Below, piece by piece: positions 24,418 to 35,155 of a stretch of DNA of 64,000 nt. Position 1 is the stretch's first letter. Each line of letters begins with the position of its first letter. The notes below the pieces were generated by a model. It saw nothing but the letters and a program-made list of their open reading frames with translations, was not told where the DNA came from and searched no databases. Source of the DNA: Oscillospiraceae bacterium (GTDB taxonomy: Bacteria > Bacillota > Clostridia > Oscillospirales > Acutalibacteraceae); the NCBI GenBank assembly GCA_003514385.1, contig DOQR01000007.1, forward strand, positions 1 to 64,000, given 5' to 3'. The position numbers and the translations under genes were made by a program.

Positions 24418-25584
24418 ATGAAAGAAAAAACATCCGCAAAGAACATCGCAGCGAAGGGCTCGTTCGCCCTTGCATTCTCCGTCGGTTCGGTTCTGTTTTC
24501 GGCGCACGCCGGCGGTGGCTTCGCAACCGGTAACCAGGCAAACACATACTATGTCGGGCTCGGCTGGCTCGGTCCGATATCGGCAGTGATAGCAATGCTT
24601 CTGCTGACGCTCACAATGCGCGAGGCGATGATCATGTACAACTCGCGCGGACTCAAGAGCCACAAAGAGCTTTTCGAAACGCTCTATCACCCGCTCGACA
24701 AATGCTACGTTCTGTTTGAAGTTTTCTTTTATATAATGGTGCTCATGGCAGTCGCCGCCGCTATATCCGGCGCGGCATCCGCACTTAATCAGTATTTCGG
24801 GCTCAACTACTATATCGGCATTGTTATTGTCGGCGCGCTCGTTCTGCTGCTGACGATATTCGGCGCAGACCTTGTCAGAAAAGTTTCGACCTATATGGGC
24901 ATAGCTATTCTTGTGACTGCGATAACTATTTACACCATCGGCATTTTCAAGAGCAAGACACTGTTCACGGTCATGAGCGCAGATTTCAGCGCGGTCGGAT
25001 TCAGAAATATCCCCAAGGCCATTCTCAATGCTTTCACATATGCCGGATTCCAGTGCGTCACCCTGCCGACGATGATAGCCTGCGGCACTCCGCTCAAGGG
25101 CAAAAAGAACTGCTCGAAGTCGATGTGGATCTCATTCGTCATGAACTCCGTTGCGCTTGTTCTCTCGGTATTCATGCTGATGTCATGGAAAGGCTACTAC
25201 AGCTCGGTTGAAGGCGGCTCGACAATTCCGACGCTGACCGTATGCACCGAGATGGGCATGAAGTGGCTGACGGTTATCTACGGTATCTGCCTGCTCCTGT
25301 GCCTCATTTCGACAGGCGTCACAACAACTTTCGGCTTCGTCGCCCGATTTGAGAATCACAAAGTATTCAAGAAGATCAAGTCGCAGAGAGTGCGCAGCGC
25401 AGTTGTTTCGGCGTTCATTATTATACTGTCGATGACCATCTCGCTCGTCGGTCTTACAAATATTATCAAATACGGCTACGGCTACTGCGGATATCTCGCC
25501 ATCGCCATAGTTGTTGTACCGTTCCTGACGGTCGGTGTATACAAGAACAGAAAATACATCAAAGAGCACCCCGAGTGCAAATAA
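24418..25584 (+). CDS. YkvI-like membrane transporter
   Basis: 389 residues and about ten to eleven spans, related to Bacillus YkvI, an uncharacterised member of the APC/LeuT-fold superfamily. The first span carries FALAFSVGSVLFSAHAGGGFATGNQ, with the glycine-rich break typical of substrate/ion sites in that fold. GTPLKGKKNCSK and TTTFGFVARFENHK lie in loops. The start at 24418 has GAAAGG at 12 bases; GTG 24406 and ATG 24409 are in frame but lie in or next to that SD. Placed under a leucine-type T-box, it may move leucine or a related amino acid, which is inferred. Confidence 0.85.
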   Translation: MKEKTSAKNIAAKGSFALAFSVGSVLFSAHAGGGFATGNQANTYYVGLGWLGPISAVIAMLLLTLTMREAMIMYNSRGLKSHKELFETLYHPLDKCYVLFEVFFYIMVLMAVAAAISGAASALNQYFGLNYYIGIVIVGALVLLLTIFGADLVRKVSTYMGIAILVTAITIYTIGIFKSKTLFTVMSADFSAVGFRNIPKAILNAFTYAGFQCVTLPTMIACGTPLKGKKNCSKSMWISFVMNSVALVLSVFMLMSWKGYYSSVEGGSTIPTLTVCTEMGMKWLTVIYGICLLLCLISTGVTTTFGFVARFENHKVFKKIKSQRVRSAVVSAFIIILSMTISLVGLTNIIKYGYGYCGYLAIAIVVVPFLTVGVYKNRKYIKEHPECK

Positions 25585-25618
25585 CAGGACTTCACTTTTT
25601 CGGAAAGGATGATATAAT

Positions 25619-26689
25619 ATGAAGAGAACACTTTTTCCCGGATATTCGGTAGGCACGGACGCATATGATGATATAAAAGAAATCTGTCCGTCATACGGCA
25701 AAAAAGCAGCGATAATCGGCGGCAAGCACGCCCTCGCCGCGGCGCAGGATAAGATAATCGCAGCGGCTAAAGAAGCCGGAATCGAAATCATCGGACCGTT
25801 TTGGTACGGCGGCGAAGCTTCGGTCGAAAATATAGAGATGTTAAAGCCCAAGGTCGCGGACGCGGATATGATTTTTGCGGTCGGAGGAGGCAAGGCCATA
25901 GACACCTGCAAGGTGCTCTCCCACTCGACCGACAGACCGTTCTTCACCTTCCCGACCATCGCCTCGACCTGCGCATCCTGCACAAGCCTCGGCATACTCT
26001 ATCATCCGGACGGAAGCCTGCGCGAATATTCGTTCTCGAAGATCCCGCCCAAGCACATTTTTATAGACACTCAGATAATCGCCGACGCGCCGGACAAATA
26101 TCTCTGGGCAGGCATCGGCGACACGATGGCGAAGCACTATGAATGCACGGTATCTTCGCGCGGAGATATTCCCGCTCACTCGGACGCCATGGGTATTGCG
26201 CTGAGTTCAATGTGCGCAGTGCCGATGCTCCGCTGGGGCGAAAAGGCTCTTGCGGACTGCCGCGCCCATAAAGTAACGGACGAGCTGACCGAAGTTATCC
26301 TCGGAATAATCGTCTCAACAGGACTTGTCTCGAACTTCGTTCAGGTCGATTATACGACCGGTCTTGCTCATGCAGTATACAACGGCTTCACCGTTCTCAA
26401 GAGCACCGAAGAGAACCATCATCTGCACGGAGAGGTAGTCTCCTACGGAATTCTCGTTCTGCTGACGGTTGACAAGCAGTACGAAGAGCGAGAAAAAGTA
26501 TTCAATTTCAACCGCTCCATGGGTCTGCCGACAAAGCTCAGCGACATTCACGCAACTCCCGACGATGTCAGAACCGTTGCCGAGAAAGCGCTCAAGGGCA
26601 TCGATGTTCGCAAATATCCTTATGAAGTAACTGAGGACATGATTGTTGACGCCATAACGGAGCTTGAAAAATATAACGCGGAACACTGA
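25619..26689 (+). CDS. Iron-containing alcohol dehydrogenase family, GldA-like (copy 1)
   Basis: NAD-dependent dehydrogenase of the glycerol dehydrogenase branch, 356 residues. The nucleotide loop is IFAVGGGKAIDTCK (about 82-95), and TIASTCASCTSLG lies behind it. Metal ligands are Asp in GIGDTMAKHYE (about 165), His in TTGLAHAVYNG (about 244) and His in HHLHGEVVSYG (about 262). GldA family members act on glycerol, 1,2-propanediol or other small alcohols and ketones; the substrate is not readable. It lies 34 bases after the transporter gene and just before a related copy, and the two probably form different subunits or act on successive substrates. Confidence 0.9.
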   Translation: MKRTLFPGYSVGTDAYDDIKEICPSYGKKAAIIGGKHALAAAQDKIIAAAKEAGIEIIGPFWYGGEASVENIEMLKPKVADADMIFAVGGGKAIDTCKVLSHSTDRPFFTFPTIASTCASCTSLGILYHPDGSLREYSFSKIPPKHIFIDTQIIADAPDKYLWAGIGDTMAKHYECTVSSRGDIPAHSDAMGIALSSMCAVPMLRWGEKALADCRAHKVTDELTEVILGIIVSTGLVSNFVQVDYTTGLAHAVYNGFTVLKSTEENHHLHGEVVSYGILVLLTVDKQYEEREKVFNFNRSMGLPTKLSDIHATPDDVRTVAEKALKGIDVRKYPYEVTEDMIVDAITELEKYNAEH

Positions 26690-26707
26690 AAAAGGATAGT
26701 GATAAAA

Positions 26708-27817
26708 ATGTCTGACTACAACATCAACTACAACCTATACCTGCCGAGCTATTCGATAGGTCCCGACTGCTACAAAGAAATACCGCATGTCACGCGGTTC
26801 TTCGGCAAGACCGCCGCAGTCATCGGCGGAAAGACCGCAATGGCAAAAGCTAAAAAAGCCATGATCGACGGCGTTGCCGGGAGCGATGTAAAGCTGCTCG
26901 ATTTTATCGAATACGGCGGCGATTCGACATACGAAAACGGCGACGCGCTGATAGCGAATCCAACTGTCAGAGACGCCGACATGATATTCGCAGTCGGCGG
27001 CGGGCGCGCATGCGACACGGGCAAATATGTTGCAGATAAGCTCGACAAGCCGCTGTTCACATTCCCGACCGTCGCTTCAAACTGCGCGTCGGTGACTGCC
27101 ATCTCGGTCATATACAACCCCGACGGCTCGTTCAGGGAATACTATTATCCGAAGCTTGCAAACCACTGCTTTATAAACTCCGCCGTTATCGCGGATTCGC
27201 CGGAGCAGCTGCTGTGGGCGGGCATCGGCGACGCGCTGAGCAAGGAATACGAAGCTGTGTTCTCTTCAAAAGATGACACGCTCTCGCACACGCCGCTCAT
27301 GGGCAAGCAGATAAGCAGGATATGCACCGACCCGCTGATAGAATACGGCGCAGAGGCTCTGGAATCCATAAGAGAAAAGAAAGCGTCGTTCGCGCTCGAC
27401 CAGGTGACGCTCGACATTATTATATCGACCGGCATCGTCTCGAACATGATGAGCACGGTTGACAGCTACTATTACAACTCCACCCTCGCCCACTGCGTCT
27501 ACTACGGCTCGACTGTAACCGAGCACGGACATCACCACCTGCATGGCGAAGTCGTTTCGCTCGGCGTGCTCTGCCTGCTCGAGTTTGAGAAGAACGACAG
27601 CGAGGTTGAGCGCATAATGGAGTTCAACAGCTCGATAGGTCTCCCCGTCTGCTTCGACGATGTTGAGATAGACGAGAGTGAATTTGAAAAGATGGCGGAC
27701 AAATTCGTTCAGACAACCGAATGGGCGCACATGCCCTCAGGCGTGACCCGCGAGGGCTTCATCGAAGCGATGAAATCGCTCAACGCCAAGGGCCGCCGAT
27801 TCAAAGCGGGAAAATAA
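26708..27817 (+). CDS. Iron-containing alcohol dehydrogenase family, GldA-like (copy 2)
   Basis: 369 residues, a paralogue of the previous gene. It has IFAVGGGRACDTGK, TVASNCASVTAISVIY, ligand Asp in GIGDALSKEYE, His in STLAHCVYYGST and HHHLHGEVVSLG. The start codon ATG at 26708 has AAAGGAT upstream; the GTG at 26699 overlaps that SD. It differs from copy 1 in the loops around the substrate pocket. A terminator follows, so transporter plus the two dehydrogenases form one T-box-controlled transcript. Confidence 0.9.
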   Translation: MSDYNINYNLYLPSYSIGPDCYKEIPHVTRFFGKTAAVIGGKTAMAKAKKAMIDGVAGSDVKLLDFIEYGGDSTYENGDALIANPTVRDADMIFAVGGGRACDTGKYVADKLDKPLFTFPTVASNCASVTAISVIYNPDGSFREYYYPKLANHCFINSAVIADSPEQLLWAGIGDALSKEYEAVFSSKDDTLSHTPLMGKQISRICTDPLIEYGAEALESIREKKASFALDQVTLDIIISTGIVSNMMSTVDSYYYNSTLAHCVYYGSTVTEHGHHHLHGEVVSLGVLCLLEFEKNDSEVERIMEFNSSIGLPVCFDDVEIDESEFEKMADKFVQTTEWAHMPSGVTREGFIEAMKSLNAKGRRFKAGK

Positions 27818-27834
27818 AAATTTAAAAATTAGAG

Positions 27835-27865
27835 CACGGTCTGATATTTTCAGGCCGTGTTTTTA
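27835..27865 (+). terminator. Terminator of the T-box operon
   Basis: CACGGTCTGA (27835-27844) pairs with TCAGGCCGTG (27850-27859), one G-U, followed by TTTTT. Confidence 0.88.
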
Positions 27866-27926
27866 TATCATGTACAAAATAATAAATATATTTATAAACT
27901 TTTCAGCAATTCTGCATATAGTTTTA

Positions 27927-27955
27927 TTGACTTTTGGGCGGTGCAAGTTTAATAT
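27927..27955 (+). promoter_or_regulatory. Promoter of the MFS-MBL-GPH operon
   Basis: TTGACT (27927-27932), 17-bp spacer, TAATAT (27950-27955). The -10 is weak. Confidence 0.5.
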
Positions 27956-27991
27956 AAAACTAACAGAAATCTTTTGAGGCGGTGAAAGATA

Positions 27992-29350
27992 ATGAAAAGC
28001 AAAAACGGACTTTCAAACGCAAGGTTCTGGATTCTCGTATGGGGTCTCGGAATTGCCGGACAGATATGCTGGAACATGGAAAACCAGTGGTTCAACACAT
28101 TTGTCTACGCAAAGATTGCAAAGGATCCGACGATAATCTCATGGATGGTCGGCGTTTCGGCAACGGCGACGACTATCTCAACTTTCCTATTCGGCTGCAT
28201 CTCAGACAGGATAGGCAAGCGCAAGGTGATGGCTTCGGTCGGCTACATTCTCTGGGGCATATTCACCATTGTATTCGGTCTGACGCAGTATCTCGTGCGC
28301 GGTAGCACGGAGACTTCGTCCGTACTCATGGCAGTCGGCGTTGCGGTCGTCGCGGCAGACGCGATAATGAGTTTCTTCGGCTCGATGGGAAATGATATCG
28401 GCTTCAACGCATGGGTCAACGACCACATGAACGACAAAAATAAAGGTCAGATCGGCGCGGCGCTCGCCACTCAGCCGGTCATCGGCACAATAGTCGGCAC
28501 TGTAGCGGGCGGAATGCTCGTCGGCAGCAACGACAACTACATGCGCCTTTTCTTAGTCATGGGCGTTGCGGTTATACTCTTCGGCTTATACTGCCTGTTC
28601 GCGATGAAGGACAGCCCGGAATTAAAGCCCAGCAAGCGCGGCACATTCGTCCAGCAGTTCTTCAGCATACTCAACTTCAAGAACTACATAAAGAACAAGG
28701 AGCTCGCCTGGGTCAATCTCTCGCTCTCCGTCTATTTCATAGCGTTCAACATGTATTTCGCCCATATAGGCAACTACATGATATATTATCTCGGCTTCTC
28801 CGCCGACATGATGGGATATATCGAGGGCGTTGCGCTCGTGCTCGCGATGCTGTTCACTATCCCCTGCACGAAGCTGCTCAACAATAACAAGGCTCCCCTG
28901 CTCTGCTTTATTTCAACTGTTCTCAACAGCATCGGAGTCGGTCTGCTCGGACTGTTTGTAAGACCCGAGAATGTCAACACAAACTCGATTTGGAACCCGA
29001 TGCTTCTCATCGGCGTTCTCCTGCTCGGCATGGGCTATGTGCTGTTCCTGCAGAGCAGCACGGTCTGGGGCAAGCAACTCTATCCCGAGGACGCGAGAGG
29101 TCAGTTTGAGGGAATCCGCATTCTCTTCTTCGTGCTCATCCCGATGGTCGTAGCTCCGCTGATTGCAAACCCGATAATCAAAAAGAGCGGCGAGTTCGTT
29201 GACGAAAACGGGCTGACGGCATATCTGCCGACCTACACGCTTCTGCTCGTCGGCGCGGCTCTCGTACTGCTGACGATAATCCCGCTCATCCCCGCGAAGA
29301 AATACCACGACAAGCGCATAAGCGAAAAGACAGCGGAGGGCAAAGAATGA
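27992..29350 (+). CDS. MFS transporter, unknown substrate
   Basis: 452 residues and twelve predicted spans. The loop 2-3 motif is FGCISDRIGKRKVM (about 69-82), the usual G-x-x-x-D-R-x-G-[KR]-[KR] of MFS. There is a central charged stretch FAMKDSPELKPSKRGTF (about 206-222). The sequence resembles SLC45/GPH-type sugar carriers and the MFS genes placed beside MBL hydrolases in gut Clostridia. Substrate unknown. It overlaps the next gene by 4 bases (ATGA). Confidence 0.88.
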   Translation: MKSKNGLSNARFWILVWGLGIAGQICWNMENQWFNTFVYAKIAKDPTIISWMVGVSATATTISTFLFGCISDRIGKRKVMASVGYILWGIFTIVFGLTQYLVRGSTETSSVLMAVGVAVVAADAIMSFFGSMGNDIGFNAWVNDHMNDKNKGQIGAALATQPVIGTIVGTVAGGMLVGSNDNYMRLFLVMGVAVILFGLYCLFAMKDSPELKPSKRGTFVQQFFSILNFKNYIKNKELAWVNLSLSVYFIAFNMYFAHIGNYMIYYLGFSADMMGYIEGVALVLAMLFTIPCTKLLNNNKAPLLCFISTVLNSIGVGLLGLFVRPENVNTNSIWNPMLLIGVLLLGMGYVLFLQSSTVWGKQLYPEDARGQFEGIRILFFVLIPMVVAPLIANPIIKKSGEFVDENGLTAYLPTYTLLLVGAALVLLTIIPLIPAKKYHDKRISEKTAEGKE

Positions 29351-30138
29351 GAAGCGATCTTCCGGTAACAAAGCTCGCCGAAAATGTTTATCTGCTCAAC
29401 GAGTTTGACGGCACGAACTGTTATCTTGTCGTCGGCAGCGAAAAGGCTCTGCTGATAGACTGCGGCACCGGCTTTTGCGACATAAGAGGTGCGGCGGAAA
29501 AGCTCACCGATCTGCCGATAATCCTCGCGGCGACGCACGGACACGGCGACCACATCGGCGGCGCGGGACAGTTTGAAGAAATATACATTCACCGTGCTGA
29601 CTGTGAGATGCTCAACAAAGCGCAGATGTCCCTGCTGTTTCGCAAAGTATTCCTCGCAGCAAACGCGCCCGTAAAATCGCACGGGTTCAAAATGGGCGAC
29701 GTAAAACCCGGCAAATACAAAACAAAGATAATCCCCATGGACGACGGACATATTTTTGACCTCGGAGGGAAATCCGTGCGAGTAAAGCACACTCCCGGGC
29801 ACTCGCGCGGCAGCGTCGCATTTATCGACGAGCAGGACAAAATCATATTCAGCGGCGACAACGTCTGCGACGCGCTGTGGATGCAGCTGCCCGGAGTCAC
29901 GAGCATTGAGGAGTGGCTCCCGAGCGCGCAGTGGCTATATGACATGAGCGCCGACTACAGGATATTCTGGGGTCACAGAGTTCCGCAGCTGGAGCGCGAA
30001 TATATAGCTCAGGTCATAACCTGGGGCAAGGAAATCATGGCAAAAAGCCGCGGCAACTCAAAGCTGCCGAAGATAACACAATATCCGAACAGACCGGACG
30101 GAATAATCTACCGCACGGACAGAGTGTTCAGGAAATGA
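29347..30138 (+). CDS. MBL-fold metallo-hydrolase
   Basis: 263 residues of the metallo-beta-lactamase superfamily. The metal motif THGHGDHIGGAGQF (about 58-71) is complete, followed by HTPGHSRGSVAFIDEQDKIIFSGDNVCD (third His about 150, bridging Asp in GDN) and the final His in FWGHRVP. Family members hydrolyse thioesters, lactones or other esters. No signal peptide, hence cytoplasmic. Sandwiched between two transporter genes and co-translated with the first, it may act on the imported compound. Confidence 0.88.
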   Translation: MRSDLPVTKLAENVYLLNEFDGTNCYLVVGSEKALLIDCGTGFCDIRGAAEKLTDLPIILAATHGHGDHIGGAGQFEEIYIHRADCEMLNKAQMSLLFRKVFLAANAPVKSHGFKMGDVKPGKYKTKIIPMDDGHIFDLGGKSVRVKHTPGHSRGSVAFIDEQDKIIFSGDNVCDALWMQLPGVTSIEEWLPSAQWLYDMSADYRIFWGHRVPQLEREYIAQVITWGKEIMAKSRGNSKLPKITQYPNRPDGIIYRTDRVFRK

Positions 30139-30148
30139 GGGTAAAAAT

Positions 30149-31513
30149 ATGAAAAATAAAAACACCGCAGGTACCGAAGAAAGAGTCTCCGCGTCAAGCA
30201 AATTCTGGCTTTGCTCGGCAGACTGCCTTTGCACAACGATAAACAGCCTGTTGACAGGCGGAGGAATGACATATTTCTTCACGAAATTCCTCGGTCTTTC
30301 CGAGGGACGCGCGAGCACGGTATGGATGATATTCGCCATATGGAACGCATTGAACGACCCGCTGTTCGGCTATATCTCCGACCACACGAAGTCGAAGCTC
30401 GGGCGCAGAATACCGTATATAAGATACGGCGCGTTCTTCTATTCGCTGATTTTCGTGCTGACATGGGTCAGATGGCCGCTCGGCAGCTCGCAGACGGCTC
30501 TGTTCATTCAGATGCTCGCAACGCTGTTCCTGTTTGACACGCTCTACACGGCAATCGCGACGTCCATCTACGTCATGCCCTACACCATGGCGGTATCGAA
30601 CAAGGCGCGCAGCGGCATCTTCCTGTGGAAGATATTCTTCACGCTCATCGCGATGGCGGTTCCGCTCGTTGTTTTCCCGCTGATAAAGCCGGAGGTCGGA
30701 AGCGACCCGACAAAGTTTCAGCTGATAATGGCGGGCATAGGAATCCTCGCGTTCGTTATCATATTCACATCCACTTTCTTCTACAAAGAGAAAGTCACGA
30801 CCGAGAGCGACAAGAACGAAAACATTTTCAAGGCAGTCATAGACTGCTTCAAGAACCGCTCGTTCGTCGTTTTCGAGGTGCTCTCGTTTACTGTAGTATT
30901 CATTCAGACGATACTCATGCAGGGCGTCATATACTACTTTGACGAATTCGACCTGCCGATGCCGGTAGCCTACGGAGCATTGGGGCTCGGCGCGGTGCTC
31001 GGGGTTATACTATGGGCGACTAAAGTCAGGACATGGGGCGTCAAAAAATGCGTATTCATCATGTGCGTGATATTCGCCTGCGGCTCTGCGGCGATGGCGA
31101 TATTCGGCAAGATAAGCGTCATTGCCGTCCTCGGATTCTTCACCGCAGGCATGGGATTTGCGGGCGGAATGTACCTTGTTCCGCTGATGAACGGCGATGT
31201 TATCGACTACGATGAAAGCATCACCGGGCTGCGCCGCGAGGGCATGTACGCGGGAGTCAACAGCCTGATAACAAAGCCTGCAATAAGCTTCGCGAACTCC
31301 GCGTTTCTGCTCATAGCCAAGGCATTCGGCTACGACACGACCCTCGCCTCCGGAATGCAGAGCGAATGGGCAAAGCAGGGCGTGCTCGTCGCATGGATGG
31401 CTGTACCCGCCGCGCTGCTCATAATCTGCGCGATAAGCCTGAAATTCTATCCCCTCGCCGGAGAGAAATGGGACGAAACCAAAAGAGCACTCGAAGAAAA
31501 GCACAGAGACTGA
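30149..31513 (+). CDS. GPH-family (MelB-like) sugar:cation symporter
   Basis: 454 residues with twelve spans. The GPH marks are DPLFGYISDHTKSKLGRRIPYIRYGAF (about 70-96), with the conserved D-x-x-x-G, and a middle loop FYKEKVTTESDKNENIF. The fold co-transports glycosides with sodium or protons. A paralogue lies in the island (45565-47043). Last gene of the operon with a hairpin after it (31522-31543). Substrate inferred to be a glycoside. Confidence 0.88.
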   Translation: MKNKNTAGTEERVSASSKFWLCSADCLCTTINSLLTGGGMTYFFTKFLGLSEGRASTVWMIFAIWNALNDPLFGYISDHTKSKLGRRIPYIRYGAFFYSLIFVLTWVRWPLGSSQTALFIQMLATLFLFDTLYTAIATSIYVMPYTMAVSNKARSGIFLWKIFFTLIAMAVPLVVFPLIKPEVGSDPTKFQLIMAGIGILAFVIIFTSTFFYKEKVTTESDKNENIFKAVIDCFKNRSFVVFEVLSFTVVFIQTILMQGVIYYFDEFDLPMPVAYGALGLGAVLGVILWATKVRTWGVKKCVFIMCVIFACGSAAMAIFGKISVIAVLGFFTAGMGFAGGMYLVPLMNGDVIDYDESITGLRREGMYAGVNSLITKPAISFANSAFLLIAKAFGYDTTLASGMQSEWAKQGVLVAWMAVPAALLIICAISLKFYPLAGEKWDETKRALEEKHRD

Positions 31514-31521
31514 TACCAAAA

Positions 31522-31543
31522 GGGAGCCGGCAATCCGGCTCCC
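31522..31543 (+). terminator. Hairpin after the GPH symporter gene
   Basis: GGGAGCCGG (31522-31530) pairs perfectly with CCGGCTCCC (31535-31543). There is no T run, so termination may be partial. Confidence 0.6.
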
Positions 31544-31600
31544 CTGCTTCGCAGGCGCGGAATAAATTTGCGCAACACACGAATTTATTTAAAAAAGCTC

Positions 31601-31629
31601 TTGCAATTTTCGCGACAATAGTATATAAT
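31601..31629 (+). promoter_or_regulatory. Promoter of tRNA-Pro
   Basis: TTGCAA (31601-31606), 17-bp spacer, perfect TATAAT (31624-31629). Confidence 0.85.
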
Positions 31630-31642
31630 TCTTAAAGCACTT

Positions 31643-31719
31643 CGGGGTGTGGCGAAGTTTGGTATCGCGCTTGGTTCGGGACCAAGAGGCCATGGGTTCG
31701 AATCCCGTCACTCCGACCA
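31643..31719 (+). tRNA. tRNA-Pro (anticodon CGG)
   Basis: Complete 77-base tRNA with encoded CCA. The acceptor CGGGGTG pairs with CACTCCG (one G-U). The T-arm is GGGTTCGAATCCC. The anticodon stem CTTGG/CCAAG frames a loop TTCGGGA whose anticodon CGG reads CCG. The terminator that follows (31724-31766) contains the 17-base sequence that recurs at the far end of the island. Confidence 0.96.
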
Positions 31720-31723
31720 TATT

Positions 31724-31766
31724 GAGTGTTCATAAGGGATTTCACTTTATGAGCACTCGATTTTTC
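31724..31766 (+). terminator. tRNA-Pro terminator, containing the left island repeat
   Basis: GAGTGTTCATAA (31724-31735) pairs with TTATGAGCACTC (31747-31758), one G-U, followed by GATTTTT. Bases 31727-31743 (TGTTCATAAGGGATTTC) form half the stem and most of the loop and are repeated inverted at 54619-54635. Confidence 0.85.
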
Positions 31767-31815
31767 TATTCTGATACGGTTTTATATAGGGAGCAGCAGT
31801 GGCCTGCTCCTTTTG

Positions 31816-33766
<1,951 letters not shown>

Positions 33767-33776
33767 ACTGTCCTCC

Positions 33777-34631
33777 TTACCTTTCATCCCGGCTGCGCTG
33801 ACGGATGAGGTATTTGCGATAATATTCGCAAGCCTTGATGATAAAATCCTCCGTCTTTCCGGCATCCAAACCTTTGGGAAGGACCTCCCGCAGGCGGGAT
33901 GTGGGGACCTTCACCGTCTCCCTCTGATTTGCTTTTTCCTCGCTCATAAGGAACTGGATCACATCCTTTGTCAGCAGCCCTTCACGGCCAGCCTTGTGCA
34001 TTCTCCACGCCTGCGAATAAGATGGGGTGCAGTCGTTAATGACGCACTGCTCCAAAACCTCTCGCTGACTGGATTCGTCGAGGTAGGACAGTTCTACGCC
34101 GACGGAGAGAGCGATTTCACCTTTATCCATTTTTTCAAGCAACTCCGGAATGAGACAGGTCAGGCGAATATAGCGCTGTACTTGCCTGCCGCTATCTGTA
34201 TCAGAAATATCGTCACGGGACTTGTGGCCAACTTGTCCACAAGTGATACCCCGATGGGACAGTGCCTCCATTTTCAGCTTATAGGCAAACGCTTTTTCGG
34301 AGGGAAGGATATGCTCCCGATGCAGATTGCTGTCCACCACGGCAATGGCAGCGCTGTCACGATCCAGCGCACGGATAAGTACCGGGAGTTCTGTAAGCCC
34401 TGCTTTCCGAGCGGCGTGCAGCCGCCGATGACCGCTAACAACTTCATATTCACCTCCGTTTTCAACGGGGCGGACGATCAACGGAGCGAGGATTCCATTT
34501 ACCCTTATACTCTCCACAAGAGCGTCCATTTCTGCATTGTCCTGCACCTTGTAGGGATGTCCCTCGAATGGGTGCAGCCTGGTGATTTTCAAAAGCGTCG
34601 GTATTGCCGACGCTGCACTTTTACAGCTCAT
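33777..34631 (-). CDS. ParB/Spo0J-family protein of a mobile element
   Basis: 284 residues. The N-terminal ParB domain has NGILAPLIVRPVENGGEYEVVSGHRRLHAARKAG (about 45-78), with the CTP-binding GHRR box, and NLHREHILPSEKAFAYKLKM. A KorB-like HTH follows (about 150-190). There is no cognate ParA here. In ICE-type elements ParB lies next to RepA and takes part in stability or replication control. The start ATG overlaps the end of the repA tail frame. Confidence 0.88.
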   Translation of the reverse strand: MSCKSAASAIPTLLKITRLHPFEGHPYKVQDNAEMDALVESIRVNGILAPLIVRPVENGGEYEVVSGHRRLHAARKAGLTELPVLIRALDRDSAAIAVVDSNLHREHILPSEKAFAYKLKMEALSHRGITCGQVGHKSRDDISDTDSGRQVQRYIRLTCLIPELLEKMDKGEIALSVGVELSYLDESSQREVLEQCVINDCTPSYSQAWRMHKAGREGLLTKDVIQFLMSEEKANQRETVKVPTSRLREVLPKGLDAGKTEDFIIKACEYYRKYLIRQRSRDER

Positions 34632-34798
34632 ATTTGACCTTCTTTCTTTGTTTTACTATCCGAAAAAAGGATGGCTGCCCTTTTCTCTTTCTTCGGATAG
34701 TAAGAGGATTACTACTCAGGTAAATAGAATAGATATTATTACCTGCTATTTCGCCGCAGTCTGAAATGCGACTTTTAGGCGTGGTTGTATGCTGATTT

Positions 34799-35155
34799 TC
34801 AGCCATCTGTGCAGAACTTCTGCACATAAAGGCGGTTGGGCTTTCCCTTACCTTGCCGCTTGCGGATGAGCAGGCCGTGCTTTTCCAACTCCACAAATAG
34901 CCGTGTGGCCTTGTCGTGACCGCAACCGAAAACGGCGCAGACCTCATTCAGCGTGTAATAGATGAATATATGCCCGCTTTCATCGGAAAACGCTGCCGCA
35001 TTTCTGCCGGACAAACCGGTGCGGTCAAGCAACAATCCATAAAGTAGAGCGGCCTCTGTGGACAGTTCTATGTAGTGCAGATTCGTGAATAGTGCCTTGG
35101 GCACTCGATAGTAGGCGAAGGTTTCCGCCTCCCACCAGTAAGCTTTTTCGCTCAT
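34799..35155 (-). CDS. Replication initiator RepA, N-terminal domain only (frameshifted)
   Basis: 118 residues matching the RepA_N domain of Firmicutes plasmids and ICEs: YYRVPKALFTNLHYIELSTEAALLYGLLLDR (about 15-45), FIYYTLNEVCAVFGCGHDKATRLFVELEKHGLL, and KPNRLYVQKF. It stops right after this. A second frame from about 34795 down to 34621 continues with KSRISDCGEIAGNN and ends against ParB, which looks like the missing linker. The usual C-terminal domain is absent, so the initiator is probably not functional. Confidence 0.75.
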   Translation of the reverse strand: MSEKAYWWEAETFAYYRVPKALFTNLHYIELSTEAALLYGLLLDRTGLSGRNAAAFSDESGHIFIYYTLNEVCAVFGCGHDKATRLFVELEKHGLLIRKRQGKGKPNRLYVQKFCTDG

